A stretch of DNA of 64,000 bases from positions 2,542,001 through 2,606,000 of the forward strand of contig NZ_CP059570.1 of the NCBI RefSeq assembly GCF_014055005.1, written 5' to 3'. Both the position numbers and the translations under genes were made by a program. Below the pieces are notes generated by a model. It did no database searches. It worked only from the letters and a program-made list of their open reading frames with translations, and had not been told where the DNA came from. Source of the DNA: Neisseria dentiae. GTDB lineage: Bacteria; Pseudomonadota; Gammaproteobacteria; Burkholderiales; Neisseriaceae. Positions 1 through 9,092 of the stretch are shown piece after piece (the stretch's first letter is position 1; each line of letters starts with the position of its first letter).

Positions 1-2
1 AC

Positions 3-539
3 TGGCGCCGCCCCGAAGAAGAAGTATCGTTTTTGATGGGGCTGTTTTTGCAGGCGCTACAAAAGCAGGTGCAGCGTTTGCACGAAAACAATATGCGCGT
101 GAAAGTAATCGGCAACCGCAGCCGCTTCAGCGAGGCAATCAGGCAGGGCATCGCCGATGCCGAGGCGTTAACCGCAGGCAACACCGGCCTCACCATTACC
201 GTGGCGGCCGATTACGGCGGCCGGTGGGACATTTTGCAGGCGGTTAACCGGCTGATAGAAGAGGGCGCCGCCGAAGTAACCGAAGAAGCGCTGGCCAAAC
301 ACCTGATGCTCTCCGAAGCGCCCGAGCCGGATTTGTTTATCCGCACCGGCGGCGAAACCCGCATCAGCAATTTTCTGCTGTGGCAGATGGCTTATGCCGA
401 ACTGTATTTCACCGACACCCTGTGGCCGGACTTCGACGATGCCGCGCTGGATGCCGCCATACACTCTTTCCAAACCCGCGAAAGGCGCTTCGGCCGCACC
501 AGCGAGCAGCTTCCCGTCGAACAGCAACGGAGCGAATGA
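3..539 (+). CDS. uppS: Isoprenyl transferase / undecaprenyl diphosphate synthase (3-prime part)
   Basis: Cytoplasmic cis-prenyltransferase that extends farnesyl-PP with isopentenyl-PP to undecaprenyl-PP, the lipid carrier precursor for peptidoglycan and surface glycans. The frame is open from the first bases of the window, so the 5-prime end, including the catalytic Asp region, lies outside. Visible are a WRRPEEEVSFLM stretch and the C-terminal family signature RTGGETRISNFLLWQ followed by AYAELYF, which binds isopentenyl-PP. The stop codon overlaps the start of cdsA (tandem ATGs at 536 and 539), so the two are probably translationally coupled. It opens a plus-strand envelope biosynthesis run. 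Identity is secure; only the N-terminus is missing. Confidence 0.95.
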   Translation, partial: WRRPEEEVSFLMGLFLQALQKQVQRLHENNMRVKVIGNRSRFSEAIRQGIADAEALTAGNTGLTITVAADYGGRWDILQAVNRLIEEGAAEVTEEALAKHLMLSEAPEPDLFIRTGGETRISNFLLWQMAYAELYFTDTLWPDFDDAALDAAIHSFQTRERRFGRTSEQLPVEQQRSE

Positions 540-1336
540 TGCTGAAACAACGTGTTATCACGGCTTTGGTTTTGCTGCCCTTGATGTTGGGCATGCTGTT
601 TTGGGCTTCAGACGGCCTGTGGGCGGCTTTCAGCGGCCTGATCGCCTTGTTGGCGCTGTGGGAATACGCCCGCATGAGCGGCATGGAAAAAACGCAAAAT
701 CACCACTATCTTGCCGCCACCACCGTGTTCGGCATCACCGCCTATGCCGGCGGCTGGCAGCTTCCCGCGGTTTCGTGGCTGGCGGTGCTGGCGTTTTGGC
801 TGCTGCTGATGCCTTTGTGGCTGTATAAGAAATGGCCGCTCAAAGCCGATTGGAAAGCCTACGCCACCGGCCTGATGCTGATGCTGCCTTTTTGGTTTGC
901 ACTGGTTTCGCTGCGCCCGGGTGCCGAATCGGCCGTATCGCTGCTGGCCATCATGGGCTTGGTGTGGGTGGCCGACATCGCCGCTTATTTCTGCGGCAAA
1001 GCCTTCGGCAAACACAAGCTCGCCCCCGCCATCAGCCCGGGCAAAAGCTGGGAAGGCGCGCTCGGCGGCGCATTGTGCGTGGCCGTTTATATGATTTGGG
1101 TGAACGGCGCAGGCTGGCTGGCTTTCGACGTTTCATGGTTCGGCGCGGTGCTCACCGGCTGGGTGCTGACTGCCGTGAGCATAGGCGGCGACCTGCTCGA
1201 GAGCTGGTTCAAACGTTCGGCGGGCATCAAAGACAGCAGCAACCTGCTGCCCGGCCACGGCGGCGTGTTCGACCGTGTGGACAGCCTGATTGCCGTGTTG
1301 AGCGTGTATGCGGCCATGATGGCGTTGCTTGGCTGA
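539..1336 (+). CDS. cdsA: Phosphatidate cytidylyltransferase
   Basis: Integral inner-membrane enzyme making CDP-diacylglycerol from CTP and phosphatidic acid, the branch point to all phospholipids. The product is about 265 residues, normal for the family, with several hydrophobic segments. The C-terminal region has the CDP-alcohol cytidylyltransferase signature (SWFKRSAGIKDSSNLLPGHG, then GVFDRVDS) with the K-R and K-D pairs. Two tandem ATG codons (536 and 539) overlap the uppS stop; 539 is chosen but 536 is equally possible. A DUS inverted repeat follows at 1401-1449. Upstream uppS and downstream dxr fit the standard Neisseria order. Confidence 0.95.
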   Translation: MLKQRVITALVLLPLMLGMLFWASDGLWAAFSGLIALLALWEYARMSGMEKTQNHHYLAATTVFGITAYAGGWQLPAVSWLAVLAFWLLLMPLWLYKKWPLKADWKAYATGLMLMLPFWFALVSLRPGAESAVSLLAIMGLVWVADIAAYFCGKAFGKHKLAPAISPGKSWEGALGGALCVAVYMIWVNGAGWLAFDVSWFGAVLTGWVLTAVSIGGDLLESWFKRSAGIKDSSNLLPGHGGVFDRVDSLIAVLSVYAAMMALLG

Positions 1337-1400
1337 AATAAACCAAAGTTGATACGGCGTTGATGCGCCTTGTTTCGGCTTTTGTTCATCCGCTATATAT

Positions 1401-1449
1401 AGGCCGTCTGAAACCAAACGTAGGCCGCATCGCGTTTTCAGACGGCCTG
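1401..1449 (+). terminator. DUS inverted repeat, terminator between cdsA and dxr
   Basis: AGGCCGTCTGAA at 1401-1412 and its complement at 1438-1449 can form a 12-bp stem with a 25-nt loop. DUS pairs at gene ends serve as both uptake signals and terminators in Neisseria. Confidence 0.6.
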
Positions 1450-1467
1450 AATCAAAAGAACCAAACC

Positions 1468-2655
1468 ATGACACAACAAGTCTTAACTATTTTGGGCAGC
1501 ACCGGCAGCATAGGCGAAAGCACGCTCGACGTGGTGTCGCGTCATCCCGAAAAATTCCGTATTTTCGCGCTGGCCGGGCACAAACAGGTGCAGAAGCTGG
1601 CCGCGCAGTGCGAACGCTTCAACCCGCAGTTTGCCGTAGTGGCCGATGCCGAACACGCCGCCGCGCTGGAGCAGTTGCTGGAATCCGCCCGCTGCCGCAC
1701 CGAAGTGCTCTACGGCGCACAAGCCCTGATTGACGTGGCCAGTGCGGACGAGGTTGGCGGCGTGATGGCGGCCATTGTGGGCGCGGCCGGGCTGCCCTCG
1801 GCGCTGGCGGCTGCGGCCAGAGGCAAAACCATTTATCTGGCCAATAAAGAAACGCTGGTGGTGTCGGGGGCGCTGTTTATGGAAACCGCCCGAGCAAGCG
1901 GCGCGAAAATTTTGCCGGTAGACAGCGAACACAACGCCATTTACCAAGTGTTGCCGCAGGATTATTCAGGCCGTCTGAACGCGCACGGCATCGAGTCGAT
2001 TATCCTCACCGCCTCGGGCGGGCCGTTTCTCGATACGGATTTGGCCGCATTCGACCGCATCACGCCCGCGCAGGCGGTCAAACACCCCAACTGGGCGATG
2101 GGGCAGAAAATTTCGGTGGATTCCGCCACCATGATGAACAAGGGTTTGGAGCTTATCGAAGCGCACTGGCTGTTTAACTGCCCGCCCGAAAAGCTCGAAG
2201 TGGTGGTACACCCGCAAAGCGTTATCCACAGCATGGTGCGCTACCGCGACGGCTCGGTGCTGGCGCAGATGGGCAACCCCGATATGCGCACACCGATTGC
2301 TTATTGCCTGGGCTTGCCCGAACGCATCGAATCGGGCGCGGGCGCGCTGGATTTCGGCGCCTTGTCGGCCTTAACCTTCCGCAAGCCCGATTTCGCCCGC
2401 TTTCCCTGTTTGAAGCTGGCTTACGATGCCATGCACGCGGGCGGCGGCGCACCGTGCGTGTTGAACGCCGCCAACGAAGAGGCCGTGGCCGCTTTTCTGG
2501 CAGGCAAAATCCGCTTTACCGACATCGCCCGCGTGGTGTCGCACTGTTTGGAACAAGGCTTTTCAGACGGCCTCAACGATGTCGGCAGCCTGCTGGCGCA
2601 AGATGCGCAAACACGCGCGCAAGCACAAAACGGTATTGCCGCGTTGGCGCGGTAG
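1468..2655 (+). CDS. dxr: 1-deoxy-D-xylulose 5-phosphate reductoisomerase
   Basis: Second enzyme of the MEP isoprenoid pathway, converting DXP to MEP with NADPH and a divalent metal in the cytoplasm; it supplies isopentenyl-PP used by UppS upstream. The 395-residue product has the NADPH-binding GSTGSIG near residue 10, NKETLVVSG, the metal-binding DSEHNAIYQVL, ASGGPF, and the long active-site stretch HPNWAMGQKISVDSATMMNK, then HPQSVIHSMV. The ATG at 1468 is chosen because it puts GSTGSIG at the usual distance from the start; upstream in-frame sequence runs through the DUS hairpin. Full length, nothing missing. Confidence 0.96.
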   Translation: MTQQVLTILGSTGSIGESTLDVVSRHPEKFRIFALAGHKQVQKLAAQCERFNPQFAVVADAEHAAALEQLLESARCRTEVLYGAQALIDVASADEVGGVMAAIVGAAGLPSALAAAARGKTIYLANKETLVVSGALFMETARASGAKILPVDSEHNAIYQVLPQDYSGRLNAHGIESIILTASGGPFLDTDLAAFDRITPAQAVKHPNWAMGQKISVDSATMMNKGLELIEAHWLFNCPPEKLEVVVHPQSVIHSMVRYRDGSVLAQMGNPDMRTPIAYCLGLPERIESGAGALDFGALSALTFRKPDFARFPCLKLAYDAMHAGGGAPCVLNAANEEAVAAFLAGKIRFTDIARVVSHCLEQGFSDGLNDVGSLLAQDAQTRAQAQNGIAALAR

Positions 2656-2662
2656 AGGGGGC

Positions 2663-2805
2663 GAGACCTTTGCAAAACCCCCAGATGTGGATGCAGTTCA
2701 AGGCGTAGCAGCGCAGCGAGCGCAGACATAACATGGAGTTAGGCAAGCGAACGAGCAGCGCACAACGCAGAAATGCGCCGCAGATGGGGGTTTTGCAAAG
2801 GTCTC
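2663..2805. mobile_element. MITE-like element, ends GAGACCTTTGCAAAA
   Basis: 143-bp element directly after dxr with a perfect 21-bp terminal inverted repeat starting GAGACCTTTGCAAAA. It has no coding capacity. The interior is similar to part of the degenerate copy at 28228-28323 (CTGCGGCG.ATTTCTGCGTTGTG on the opposite strand). The ends resemble what I recall of IS5-group (IS1106-type) termini and short AT-rich Neisseria repeats; I cannot verify this here. No clear target duplication is visible. Confidence 0.7.
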
Positions 2806-2911
2806 AGGCCGTCTGAAAGCCGGTTTGCGGCGGCCGATGTTTAAAGTTCTGTAACCATTGTGCAAACCCGCTTGTAATAAGCCATACAGGCTGCTGTAAA
2901 ATCAAAACCTT

Positions 2912-2946
2912 TTCAGACGGCCCGATAAAACGGCAGGCCGTCTGAA
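2912..2946. repeat. DUS inverted repeat upstream of rseP
   Basis: TTCAGACGGCC at 2912-2922 faces AGGCCGTCTGAA at 2935-2946, a short hairpin in the gap before rseP; it could attenuate read-through from dxr. A further single DUS lies at 2806-2817. The rest of the 2656-2996 gap is the MITE-like element. Confidence 0.55.
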
Positions 2947-2996
2947 AACACCGTTGCAAAACAGCTTTTGAAAGAAAACAAAACTTTGGGGAACCC

Positions 2997-4340
2997 ATGT
3001 TAACTACCGTTGCGGCCTTTATCGTCGCCATCTTGATTTTGGTCAGCCTGCACGAATTCGGCCACTATATCGTGGCGCGCTGGTGCGGTGTGAAGGTGCT
3101 GCGCTTTTCGGTGGGCTTCGGCAAACCGTTTCTGAAGAAAAAGCGCGGCGACACCGAATGGTGTTTGGCGCCGATACCGCTGGGCGGCTATGTAAAAATG
3201 GTCGATACCCGCGAAGGCAACGTGGCAGAAGCCGACCTGCCTTACGCTTTCGACAAACAGCACCCCGCCAAGCGCATCGCCATCGTGGCGGCCGGCCCGC
3301 TCACCAATCTGGTGCTGGCCGTGCTGTTGTTCGGGCTGAGTTTTTCGATGGGCATTACCGAGCTGCGCCCGTATGTGGGCACGGTGGAGCCGGCCAGCAT
3401 CGCCGCCCGCTCAGGCTTCGTGCCCGGCGACAAAATCGTGTCGGTTAACGGCGTGGCCGTAAACGACTGGTCGGCCGCCCGCAACGAAATCGTGCTCAAT
3501 CTCGAATCGGCCAAGGTAAACGTGGCCGTAGAAACCCAAAGTGGCCAAAACGCCGTGCGCACCATCGACATCGCCGGCACCCCGGATGCCGAACAGGTGA
3601 TCAAACAGCAGGGCCATATCGGCCTGTTGCCGTTTAAAATCACCAACACGTTGGGCGAAGTGCTGCCGGGCAGCCCCGCCGCCGCCGCCGGGTTGAAAAA
3701 AGGCGATACACTGCTGGCCGCCGACGGCAGACAGCTGCATTATTGGTCGGATTGGTCGGCACTGTTCCGCCAAAGCCCGGGCAAAAGCCTGACCATACAA
3801 TACCTGCGCGACGGCCAAACCTTAGAAACCCGTTTGCGCCCCGATTCGGAAGAGTTGCCCGACCGCACTTTGATCGGCAGGGCGGGCGTTGCCCCGCAGA
3901 GCGATCAGGCGTGGATGGAGAAAATCCGCCACGAATACACCCCCACCGTGCCGCAAGCGTTTGAGATGGGCTGGCAGAAAACCGTGGCTTATTCGGTGAT
4001 GATGGTGGAATTTTTCGGTAAGCTGTTGACCGGTCAGGCATCTTTAAGCCATATTTCCGGCCCGATAACCATTGCCGACGTGGCGGGTAAAACCGCTTCA
4101 TACGGCCTGCAAAGCTATGTGGAATTTCTCGCGCTGGTCAGTATCAGCTTAGGAATCATGAATTTATTGCCCATTCCGGTTTTGGACGGCGGGCATTTGG
4201 TGTATTATGCCGCCGAATGGATACGCGGAAAACCGCTGAGCGAGCGCATTCAGGCCATCGGCCTGCGCTTCGGCCTTGCCGTCATGCTGATGTTGATGAT
4301 GGTGGCCTTCTTTAACGATATAACCCGTTTGTTTGGATAA
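2997..4340 (+). CDS. rseP: RIP zinc metalloprotease RseP
   Basis: Site-2 intramembrane metalloprotease that cleaves membrane anti-sigma factors or leftover signal peptides within the inner membrane. The 447-residue protein has HEFGH (residues 19-23) in the first transmembrane helix, two periplasmic PDZ-like regions in the middle (around FVPGDKIVSVNG and AGLKKGDTLLAADG), and the C-terminal NLLPIPVLDGGH motif supplying the third zinc ligand. Start at ATG 2997 places HExxH correctly. The stop is five bases before the bamA ATG, so co-translation with bamA is likely, as in other Neisseria. Confidence 0.96.
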   Translation: MLTTVAAFIVAILILVSLHEFGHYIVARWCGVKVLRFSVGFGKPFLKKKRGDTEWCLAPIPLGGYVKMVDTREGNVAEADLPYAFDKQHPAKRIAIVAAGPLTNLVLAVLLFGLSFSMGITELRPYVGTVEPASIAARSGFVPGDKIVSVNGVAVNDWSAARNEIVLNLESAKVNVAVETQSGQNAVRTIDIAGTPDAEQVIKQQGHIGLLPFKITNTLGEVLPGSPAAAAGLKKGDTLLAADGRQLHYWSDWSALFRQSPGKSLTIQYLRDGQTLETRLRPDSEELPDRTLIGRAGVAPQSDQAWMEKIRHEYTPTVPQAFEMGWQKTVAYSVMMVEFFGKLLTGQASLSHISGPITIADVAGKTASYGLQSYVEFLALVSISLGIMNLLPIPVLDGGHLVYYAAEWIRGKPLSERIQAIGLRFGLAVMLMLMMVAFFNDITRLFG

Positions 4341-4344
4341 TGTT

Positions 4345-6744
4345 ATGAAATTGAAACAGATTGCTGCAACCTTGATGTTAATCGGCCTCTCGCCGCTGGC
4401 TATGGCCGACTTTACCATTCAGGATATCCGCGTAGAAGGCCTCCAACGCACCGAACCGAGCACGGTGTTCAACTATCTGCCGGTGAAAATCGGCGACACG
4501 TTCACCGATGCCAAGAGCGAAGAAATCATTAAAAACCTCTATGCCACAGGCTTTTTCGACGATGTGCGCGTAGAAACCCTGGGCAACCAGGTGCTGCTCA
4601 CCGTGGTGGAACGGCCGACCATCAGCAGCGTCAACATCACCGGCGCGAAAATGCTGCAAAACGAAGCCATCAAGAAAAACTTCGATGCTTTCGGCCTGAT
4701 GCAGTCGCAACCGTTCAACCAAGCCAAACTCAACGAAGCATTGGCCGGCTTGAAGCAGGAATACATCACCCGCGGCAAGCAGTCGGTGCAGATCACCCCC
4801 ACCGTTACCAAGCTGGCGCGTAACCGCGTGGCCATCGACGTGAAAATCGACGAAGGCGCCACCACCAAAATCGCCGACATCGAATTCGAGGGCAACGAGC
4901 AATATTCCGACCGCAAACTGCGCCGCCAGATGTCGCTGAGCGAAACCGGCGCGATGAGCTGGCTCACCCGCAACAACCGTTTCAACGAGCAGAAATTTGC
5001 TCAGGATATGGAAAAAGTAACCGACTTCTACCAAAACAACGGTTACTTCGAAGCCCGCGTACTCGACACCTATATCCAAACCAACGAAGACAAAACCCGC
5101 CAAACCATTCATGTGAAAGTGCATGAAGGCCCCCGCTACCGCTGGGGCAAAGTGCAGATCGAAGGCGACACCCGCGAAGTGCCGAAAGAAGATCTGTATA
5201 AAATGCTGAAGATGAAAGAAGGCAAACGCTACGAGCGTCAGAAAATGGTCGACAGCCTGCAAGCCATGCAAACGGCCATGGGCAGCGCCGGTTATGCCTT
5301 CAGCGAAATCAACGTGCAGCCCGTGCCCAATCCCGAAACCGGCGTGGTGGATTTCGTGCTCACGGTTGATCCCGGCCGCAAAGTTTATGTAAACGAAATC
5401 AATATTTCCGGCAACAACAAAACCCGCGACGAAGTGGTGCGCCGCGAACTGCGCCAAATGGAAGCCGCACCTTACGATGTTTCCAAGTTGCAGCGTTCCA
5501 AAGAGCGTGTGGAGCTGCTGGGTTATTTCGACGACGTGCAGTTTGAAGCCAAACCCGTAGAAGGCACGCCCGACCAGGTGGATTTGGATATGTCGGTTAA
5601 AGAGCGTTCGACCGGCTCGCTCGATTTGAGCGCGGGTTGGGTGCAGGATACCGGTTTGGTTTTGGCGGCCGGCGTGGCGCAGGACAACCTGTTCGGCACG
5701 GGTAAATCCGTTTCCGCCCGCGTGTCGCGCAGTAAAACCACCCAAAACGCTTCGCTGTCGTTTACCGAGCCGTATTTCACACCCGACGGCGTGAGCCTGG
5801 GCTACGATATCTACGGCCGGGTATATGACCCGCGCGAATCTTCTTCGAGCGCGCAGCAATATAAAACCTCTACCATCGGTACCGGCGTGCGCATGGGTAT
5901 TCCGATTACCGAATACGACCGCGTCAACCTCGGTTTAGGGGCGGAGCACTTGGCGGTAAACACTTATGACGGTGCGCCCAAACGCTATCGCGACTTCATT
6001 AACGAACACGGCGAAGGCACCGACGGTATCGGCAAATTCAAAGGCTGGGTTTACAAAGGCAATATCGGCTGGGGACGCAACAAAACCGACAATGCCTTAT
6101 GGCCCACCCGCGGTTACATCACCAATGTAAACGGCGAAATCGGTCTGCCCGGCAGCGATTTGCAATACTACACCCTAACCCACAACCAAACCTGGTTCTT
6201 CCCGCTCAGCAAAGACTTCACACTGATGCTCGGCGGCGAAGTGGGCTATGGCAACGGTTACGGCAAAACCAAAGAAATGCCGTTCTTTGAAAACTTCTAC
6301 GGCGGCGGTTTGGGTTCGGTGCGCGGCTTTGAAAGCGGTACGCTCGGCCCGAAAGTGTATGACCGTTACGGCGACGTCATCAGCTACGGCGGTAACAAAA
6401 AAGCCAACGTCAGCGCCGAACTGCTGTTCCCGATGCCCGGCATTAAAGATTCGCGCACCGTGCGCTTGAGCCTGTTTGCCGACGCAGGCAGCGTGTGGGA
6501 CGGCAAAACCTATAACGACGGCAGCAGCGACACCCATTACACCAGCGGTGCCGCCCAAAACGTTTACGGCACCGGAGCCACCCACAAATCCACCTTTAAA
6601 GAAGAGCTGCGTTACTCCGCCGGTGCGGCGGTAACCTGGCTGTCGCCCCTGGGCCCGATGAAATTCAGCTATGCTTATCCGATTAAGAAAAAGCAGGGCG
6701 ATGAAATCCAACGCTTCCAGTTCCAGCTGGGTACCACGTTCTAA
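4345..6744 (+). CDS. bamA: Outer membrane protein assembly factor BamA (Omp85)
   Basis: Central component of the BAM complex, which folds and inserts beta-barrel proteins into the outer membrane. About 799 residues with signal peptide (MKLKQIAATLMLIGL, cut after AMA), five POTRA repeats through roughly residue 420, and a C-terminal 16-strand barrel. The L6 loop motif VRGF occurs in GGGLGSVRGFESG, and the protein ends in the aromatic F of FQLGTTF expected for an outer-membrane barrel. The ATG at 4345 is chosen because an upstream in-frame TTG would precede the signal peptide and overlap rseP. It is followed by the chaperone gene ompH. Confidence 0.97.
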   Translation: MKLKQIAATLMLIGLSPLAMADFTIQDIRVEGLQRTEPSTVFNYLPVKIGDTFTDAKSEEIIKNLYATGFFDDVRVETLGNQVLLTVVERPTISSVNITGAKMLQNEAIKKNFDAFGLMQSQPFNQAKLNEALAGLKQEYITRGKQSVQITPTVTKLARNRVAIDVKIDEGATTKIADIEFEGNEQYSDRKLRRQMSLSETGAMSWLTRNNRFNEQKFAQDMEKVTDFYQNNGYFEARVLDTYIQTNEDKTRQTIHVKVHEGPRYRWGKVQIEGDTREVPKEDLYKMLKMKEGKRYERQKMVDSLQAMQTAMGSAGYAFSEINVQPVPNPETGVVDFVLTVDPGRKVYVNEINISGNNKTRDEVVRRELRQMEAAPYDVSKLQRSKERVELLGYFDDVQFEAKPVEGTPDQVDLDMSVKERSTGSLDLSAGWVQDTGLVLAAGVAQDNLFGTGKSVSARVSRSKTTQNASLSFTEPYFTPDGVSLGYDIYGRVYDPRESSSSAQQYKTSTIGTGVRMGIPITEYDRVNLGLGAEHLAVNTYDGAPKRYRDFINEHGEGTDGIGKFKGWVYKGNIGWGRNKTDNALWPTRGYITNVNGEIGLPGSDLQYYTLTHNQTWFFPLSKDFTLMLGGEVGYGNGYGKTKEMPFFENFYGGGLGSVRGFESGTLGPKVYDRYGDVISYGGNKKANVSAELLFPMPGIKDSRTVRLSLFADAGSVWDGKTYNDGSSDTHYTSGAAQNVYGTGATHKSTFKEELRYSAGAAVTWLSPLGPMKFSYAYPIKKKQGDEIQRFQFQLGTTF

Positions 6745-6819
6745 AACGTGAAGGCATCTTGCCCGTTTGGCGCAAGATGCCGCCTTTTCGGCTTCAGGGG
6801 ATAAGCAGAAGGACTTTAT

Positions 6820-7329
6820 ATGAACCGGACTTCACATTGGGCGCGTTGGTGCGCCGCTGCAGTATTGGGCCTGTGCCTGATGGGCAATGCCGCCGCCGAG
6901 GGCGTGCAGAAAATCGGCTTTATCAATGCCGAGCGTCTGTATCAGGAATCAAGGCAGGCGCAGGGCATTCAGAAAACGTTGGAAAAAGAATTCAGCGGCA
7001 AACATAAAGCGTTGCAGAAAATCCAGCAGGAAGGCGCGGATTTGGAGAAAAAACTTGCTTCGGGCAAACTCACCGAAGCCGAGCGCGAAACCACCGTGCG
7101 CCAGCTCGGCGAGCTGGTGCAGAAATTCCGCCTGCAACAAGAAAAGCTGGCCGAAGAATACAACCTGCGCCGTAACGAAGAATTCGCCGCCTTGCAGCAA
7201 AACGCCAACCGCGTGATTATCGATTTGGCCAAAAAAGAAGGTTACGACCTGATTTTGAAAGACGTAATCTATGTGAACAGCAAATACGACATTACCGACC
7301 GCGTTATCAAAGCCATGAACGCCCGTTAA
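6820..7329 (+). CDS. ompH: Periplasmic OMP chaperone, OmpH/Skp family
   Basis: Skp-type periplasmic chaperone that holds unfolded outer-membrane proteins on their way to BamA. The 169-residue product has a signal peptide ending around NAAAEG, a short beta segment beginning VQKIGFINAERLYQES, then long charged helices with heptad character (residues about 45-125) forming the tentacles, and a C-terminal strand. Length is typical. It lies 75 bases after bamA and ahead of lpxD, a conserved arrangement linking OMP assembly and lipid A synthesis. DUS sequences flank the following gap (7334-7345 and 7449-7460). Confidence 0.9.
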   Translation: MNRTSHWARWCAAAVLGLCLMGNAAAEGVQKIGFINAERLYQESRQAQGIQKTLEKEFSGKHKALQKIQQEGADLEKKLASGKLTEAERETTVRQLGELVQKFRLQQEKLAEEYNLRRNEEFAALQQNANRVIIDLAKKEGYDLILKDVIYVNSKYDITDRVIKAMNAR

Positions 7330-7511
7330 CGTTTTCAGACGGCCTGTATATATTCCGCAAAGCTGCCTGATGCGCTTAAGGCGCGTATCCGTTACCCGCA
7401 AACAGGCCGCATCCTGCCCGAAAGGGCGCAAACGCACAACGCGGCAAGAGGCCGTCTGAAAACAGTTTCGCCGGGATTCCGGCCTTCCTACCCGCAAAGG
7501 CACTTCCTTTA

Positions 7512-8567
7512 ATGGACACCGTTTCTTACACCTTGTCGCAAATCACCGCCGAACTGGGCGGCGAATGGCGCGGTAGCGACGTTTCGATCAGCGCGGTAAA
7601 GCCGCTGGCCGATGCCTCTGCCGCGCACATCAGTTTTCTGGCCAACCCCAAATATAAAGCCGACGTTACCGAAAGTGCGGCGGGCGCGGTGATCGTGTCG
7701 CCCAAAACAGCCGATGAGTTTGCCGGCCGCAACCTGATTGTGGCGCAAGACCCTTATCTTTATTTTGCCAAAGTGGCGCGGCTGTTTTCGCCGGTTGAAA
7801 AAGCCAGCGGCCTCATCCACCCGACCGCCGTTATCGAAGAAAGCGCCACCGTTCCCGCCGGATGCGAAATCGGCGCGCACGCCTATATCGGCGCCGATAC
7901 CGTGCTCGGCCAAGGCTGCCGCATTCTGGCCGGCGCGGTGGTCGAACACCACTGCAAACTGGGCGACGAAGTCGTTATCCACCCCAACGCCGTGGTTTAT
8001 CACGGCTGCACGCTGGGCCACCGCGTGGAAATCCATTCCGGCGCGGTTATCGGCGCCGACGGCTTCGGCTTGGCGTTTGCGGGCGATTCGTGGTTTAAGA
8101 TTCCGCAAACCGGCGGCGTAACGCTGGGCGACGACGTGGAAATCGGCTCCAACAGCAATATCGACCGCGGTGCGATGAGCGACACGGTGGTGGGTAACGG
8201 CACCAAAATCGACAACCAGGTGCAAATCGGCCATAACTGCAAAATCGGTTCGCACACCGTGATTGCCGCCAAAACCGGTATTTCCGGCAGCGTAACCGTC
8301 GGCAGCTACTGCATTATCGGCGGCGGCGTCGGCACGGTGGGCCACATCGAAATCGCCGACAAAACCACCATCGGCGGCGGCAGCAGCATCACCCACAGCA
8401 TCAAAGAAAGCGGCCAGCACATTGCCGGCCCGTATCCGATGCAAACCCATAAAGAATGGGCGCGCAACGCCGTCCATATCCGCCACCTGAGCGAAATGAA
8501 CCAACGCATCAAGCAGCTTGAAAAAGCCTTACCGTTATTGCAATCCGCAGAAAATAATAAGGAATAA
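7512..8567 (+). CDS. lpxD: UDP-3-O-(3-hydroxyacyl)glucosamine N-acyltransferase
   Basis: Third step of lipid A synthesis: transfers the second 3-hydroxyacyl chain from acyl-ACP to UDP-3-O-acylglucosamine in the cytoplasm. The 351-residue protein has an N-terminal uridine-binding domain (to about residue 100), many hexapeptide repeats of a left-handed beta helix, the catalytic His in QIGHNCKIG, and a C-terminal helix with MNQRIKQLEKALP. The start at 7512 gives the usual length and a spaced purine-rich site (AAAGG) upstream. It is two bases from fabZ, so one operon. Confidence 0.95.
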   Translation: MDTVSYTLSQITAELGGEWRGSDVSISAVKPLADASAAHISFLANPKYKADVTESAAGAVIVSPKTADEFAGRNLIVAQDPYLYFAKVARLFSPVEKASGLIHPTAVIEESATVPAGCEIGAHAYIGADTVLGQGCRILAGAVVEHHCKLGDEVVIHPNAVVYHGCTLGHRVEIHSGAVIGADGFGLAFAGDSWFKIPQTGGVTLGDDVEIGSNSNIDRGAMSDTVVGNGTKIDNQVQIGHNCKIGSHTVIAAKTGISGSVTVGSYCIIGGGVGTVGHIEIADKTTIGGGSSITHSIKESGQHIAGPYPMQTHKEWARNAVHIRHLSEMNQRIKQLEKALPLLQSAENNKE

Positions 8568-8569
8568 CC

Positions 8570-9025
8570 ATGGAAATCAATCTCCCCATCGAAGCCAAAG
8601 ACATCCACAAACTGATTCCCCACCGCTATCCGTTTCTGATGCTCGACCGCATCACCGCGTTCGAGAGCATGAAAAGTCTCACCGCGATTAAAAACGTTAC
8701 CATGAACGAGCCGCAGTTTCAGGGGCACTTCCCCGACCTGCCCGTGATGCCCGGCGTGCTGATTATCGAAGCGATGGCGCAGGCCTGCGGCACGCTGGCG
8801 ATTCTGAGCGAAGGCGGCCGCAAAGACGACGAATTCTTCTTCTTCGCCGGCATCGACGACGCCCGTTTCAAACGCCAAGTGATTCCGGGCGACCAGCTCG
8901 TGTTTGAAGTGGAGCTGATTACCAACAAACGCGGCATCGGCAAATTCAACGCCGTGGCCAAAGTTGAAGGCCAGGTTGCCGTTGAAGCCGTGATTATGTG
9001 CGCCAAACGCGTAGTCGATAAGTAA
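8570..9025 (+). CDS. fabZ: 3-hydroxyacyl-ACP dehydratase FabZ
   Basis: Dehydrates 3-hydroxyacyl-ACP in fatty acid elongation and so competes with LpxD and LpxA for the same substrate, which explains its position between them. The hot-dog fold protein is 151 residues with HRYPFLMLDRI near the N-terminus and the active-site segment GHFPDLPVMPGVLIIEAMAQ carrying the catalytic His and Glu. Full length; the C-terminus ends AKRVVDK. A DUS hairpin at 9034-9072 follows before lpxA. Confidence 0.96.
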   Translation: MEINLPIEAKDIHKLIPHRYPFLMLDRITAFESMKSLTAIKNVTMNEPQFQGHFPDLPVMPGVLIIEAMAQACGTLAILSEGGRKDDEFFFFAGIDDARFKRQVIPGDQLVFEVELITNKRGIGKFNAVAKVEGQVAVEAVIMCAKRVVDK

Positions 9026-9033
9026 CTCCGCAG

Positions 9034-9072
9034 AGGCCGTCTGAAACCCGGCAAATGGTTTTCAGACGGCCT
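9034..9072 (+). terminator. DUS inverted repeat between fabZ and lpxA
   Basis: AGGCCGTCTGAA at 9034-9045 pairs with its complement at 9061-9072 (15-nt loop). It may reduce expression of lpxA relative to lpxD-fabZ. Confidence 0.6.
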
Positions 9073-9092
9073 GCCAACAAAGGAAAGCCTCA

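Noticed and set aside
4378..5859. Long open frame on the minus strand opposite bamA (about 490 codons)
   Set aside because: It is antisense to a clear bamA with complete domains; its residues are low complexity (His, Val, Phe, Gly rich) from codon bias of the true strand.
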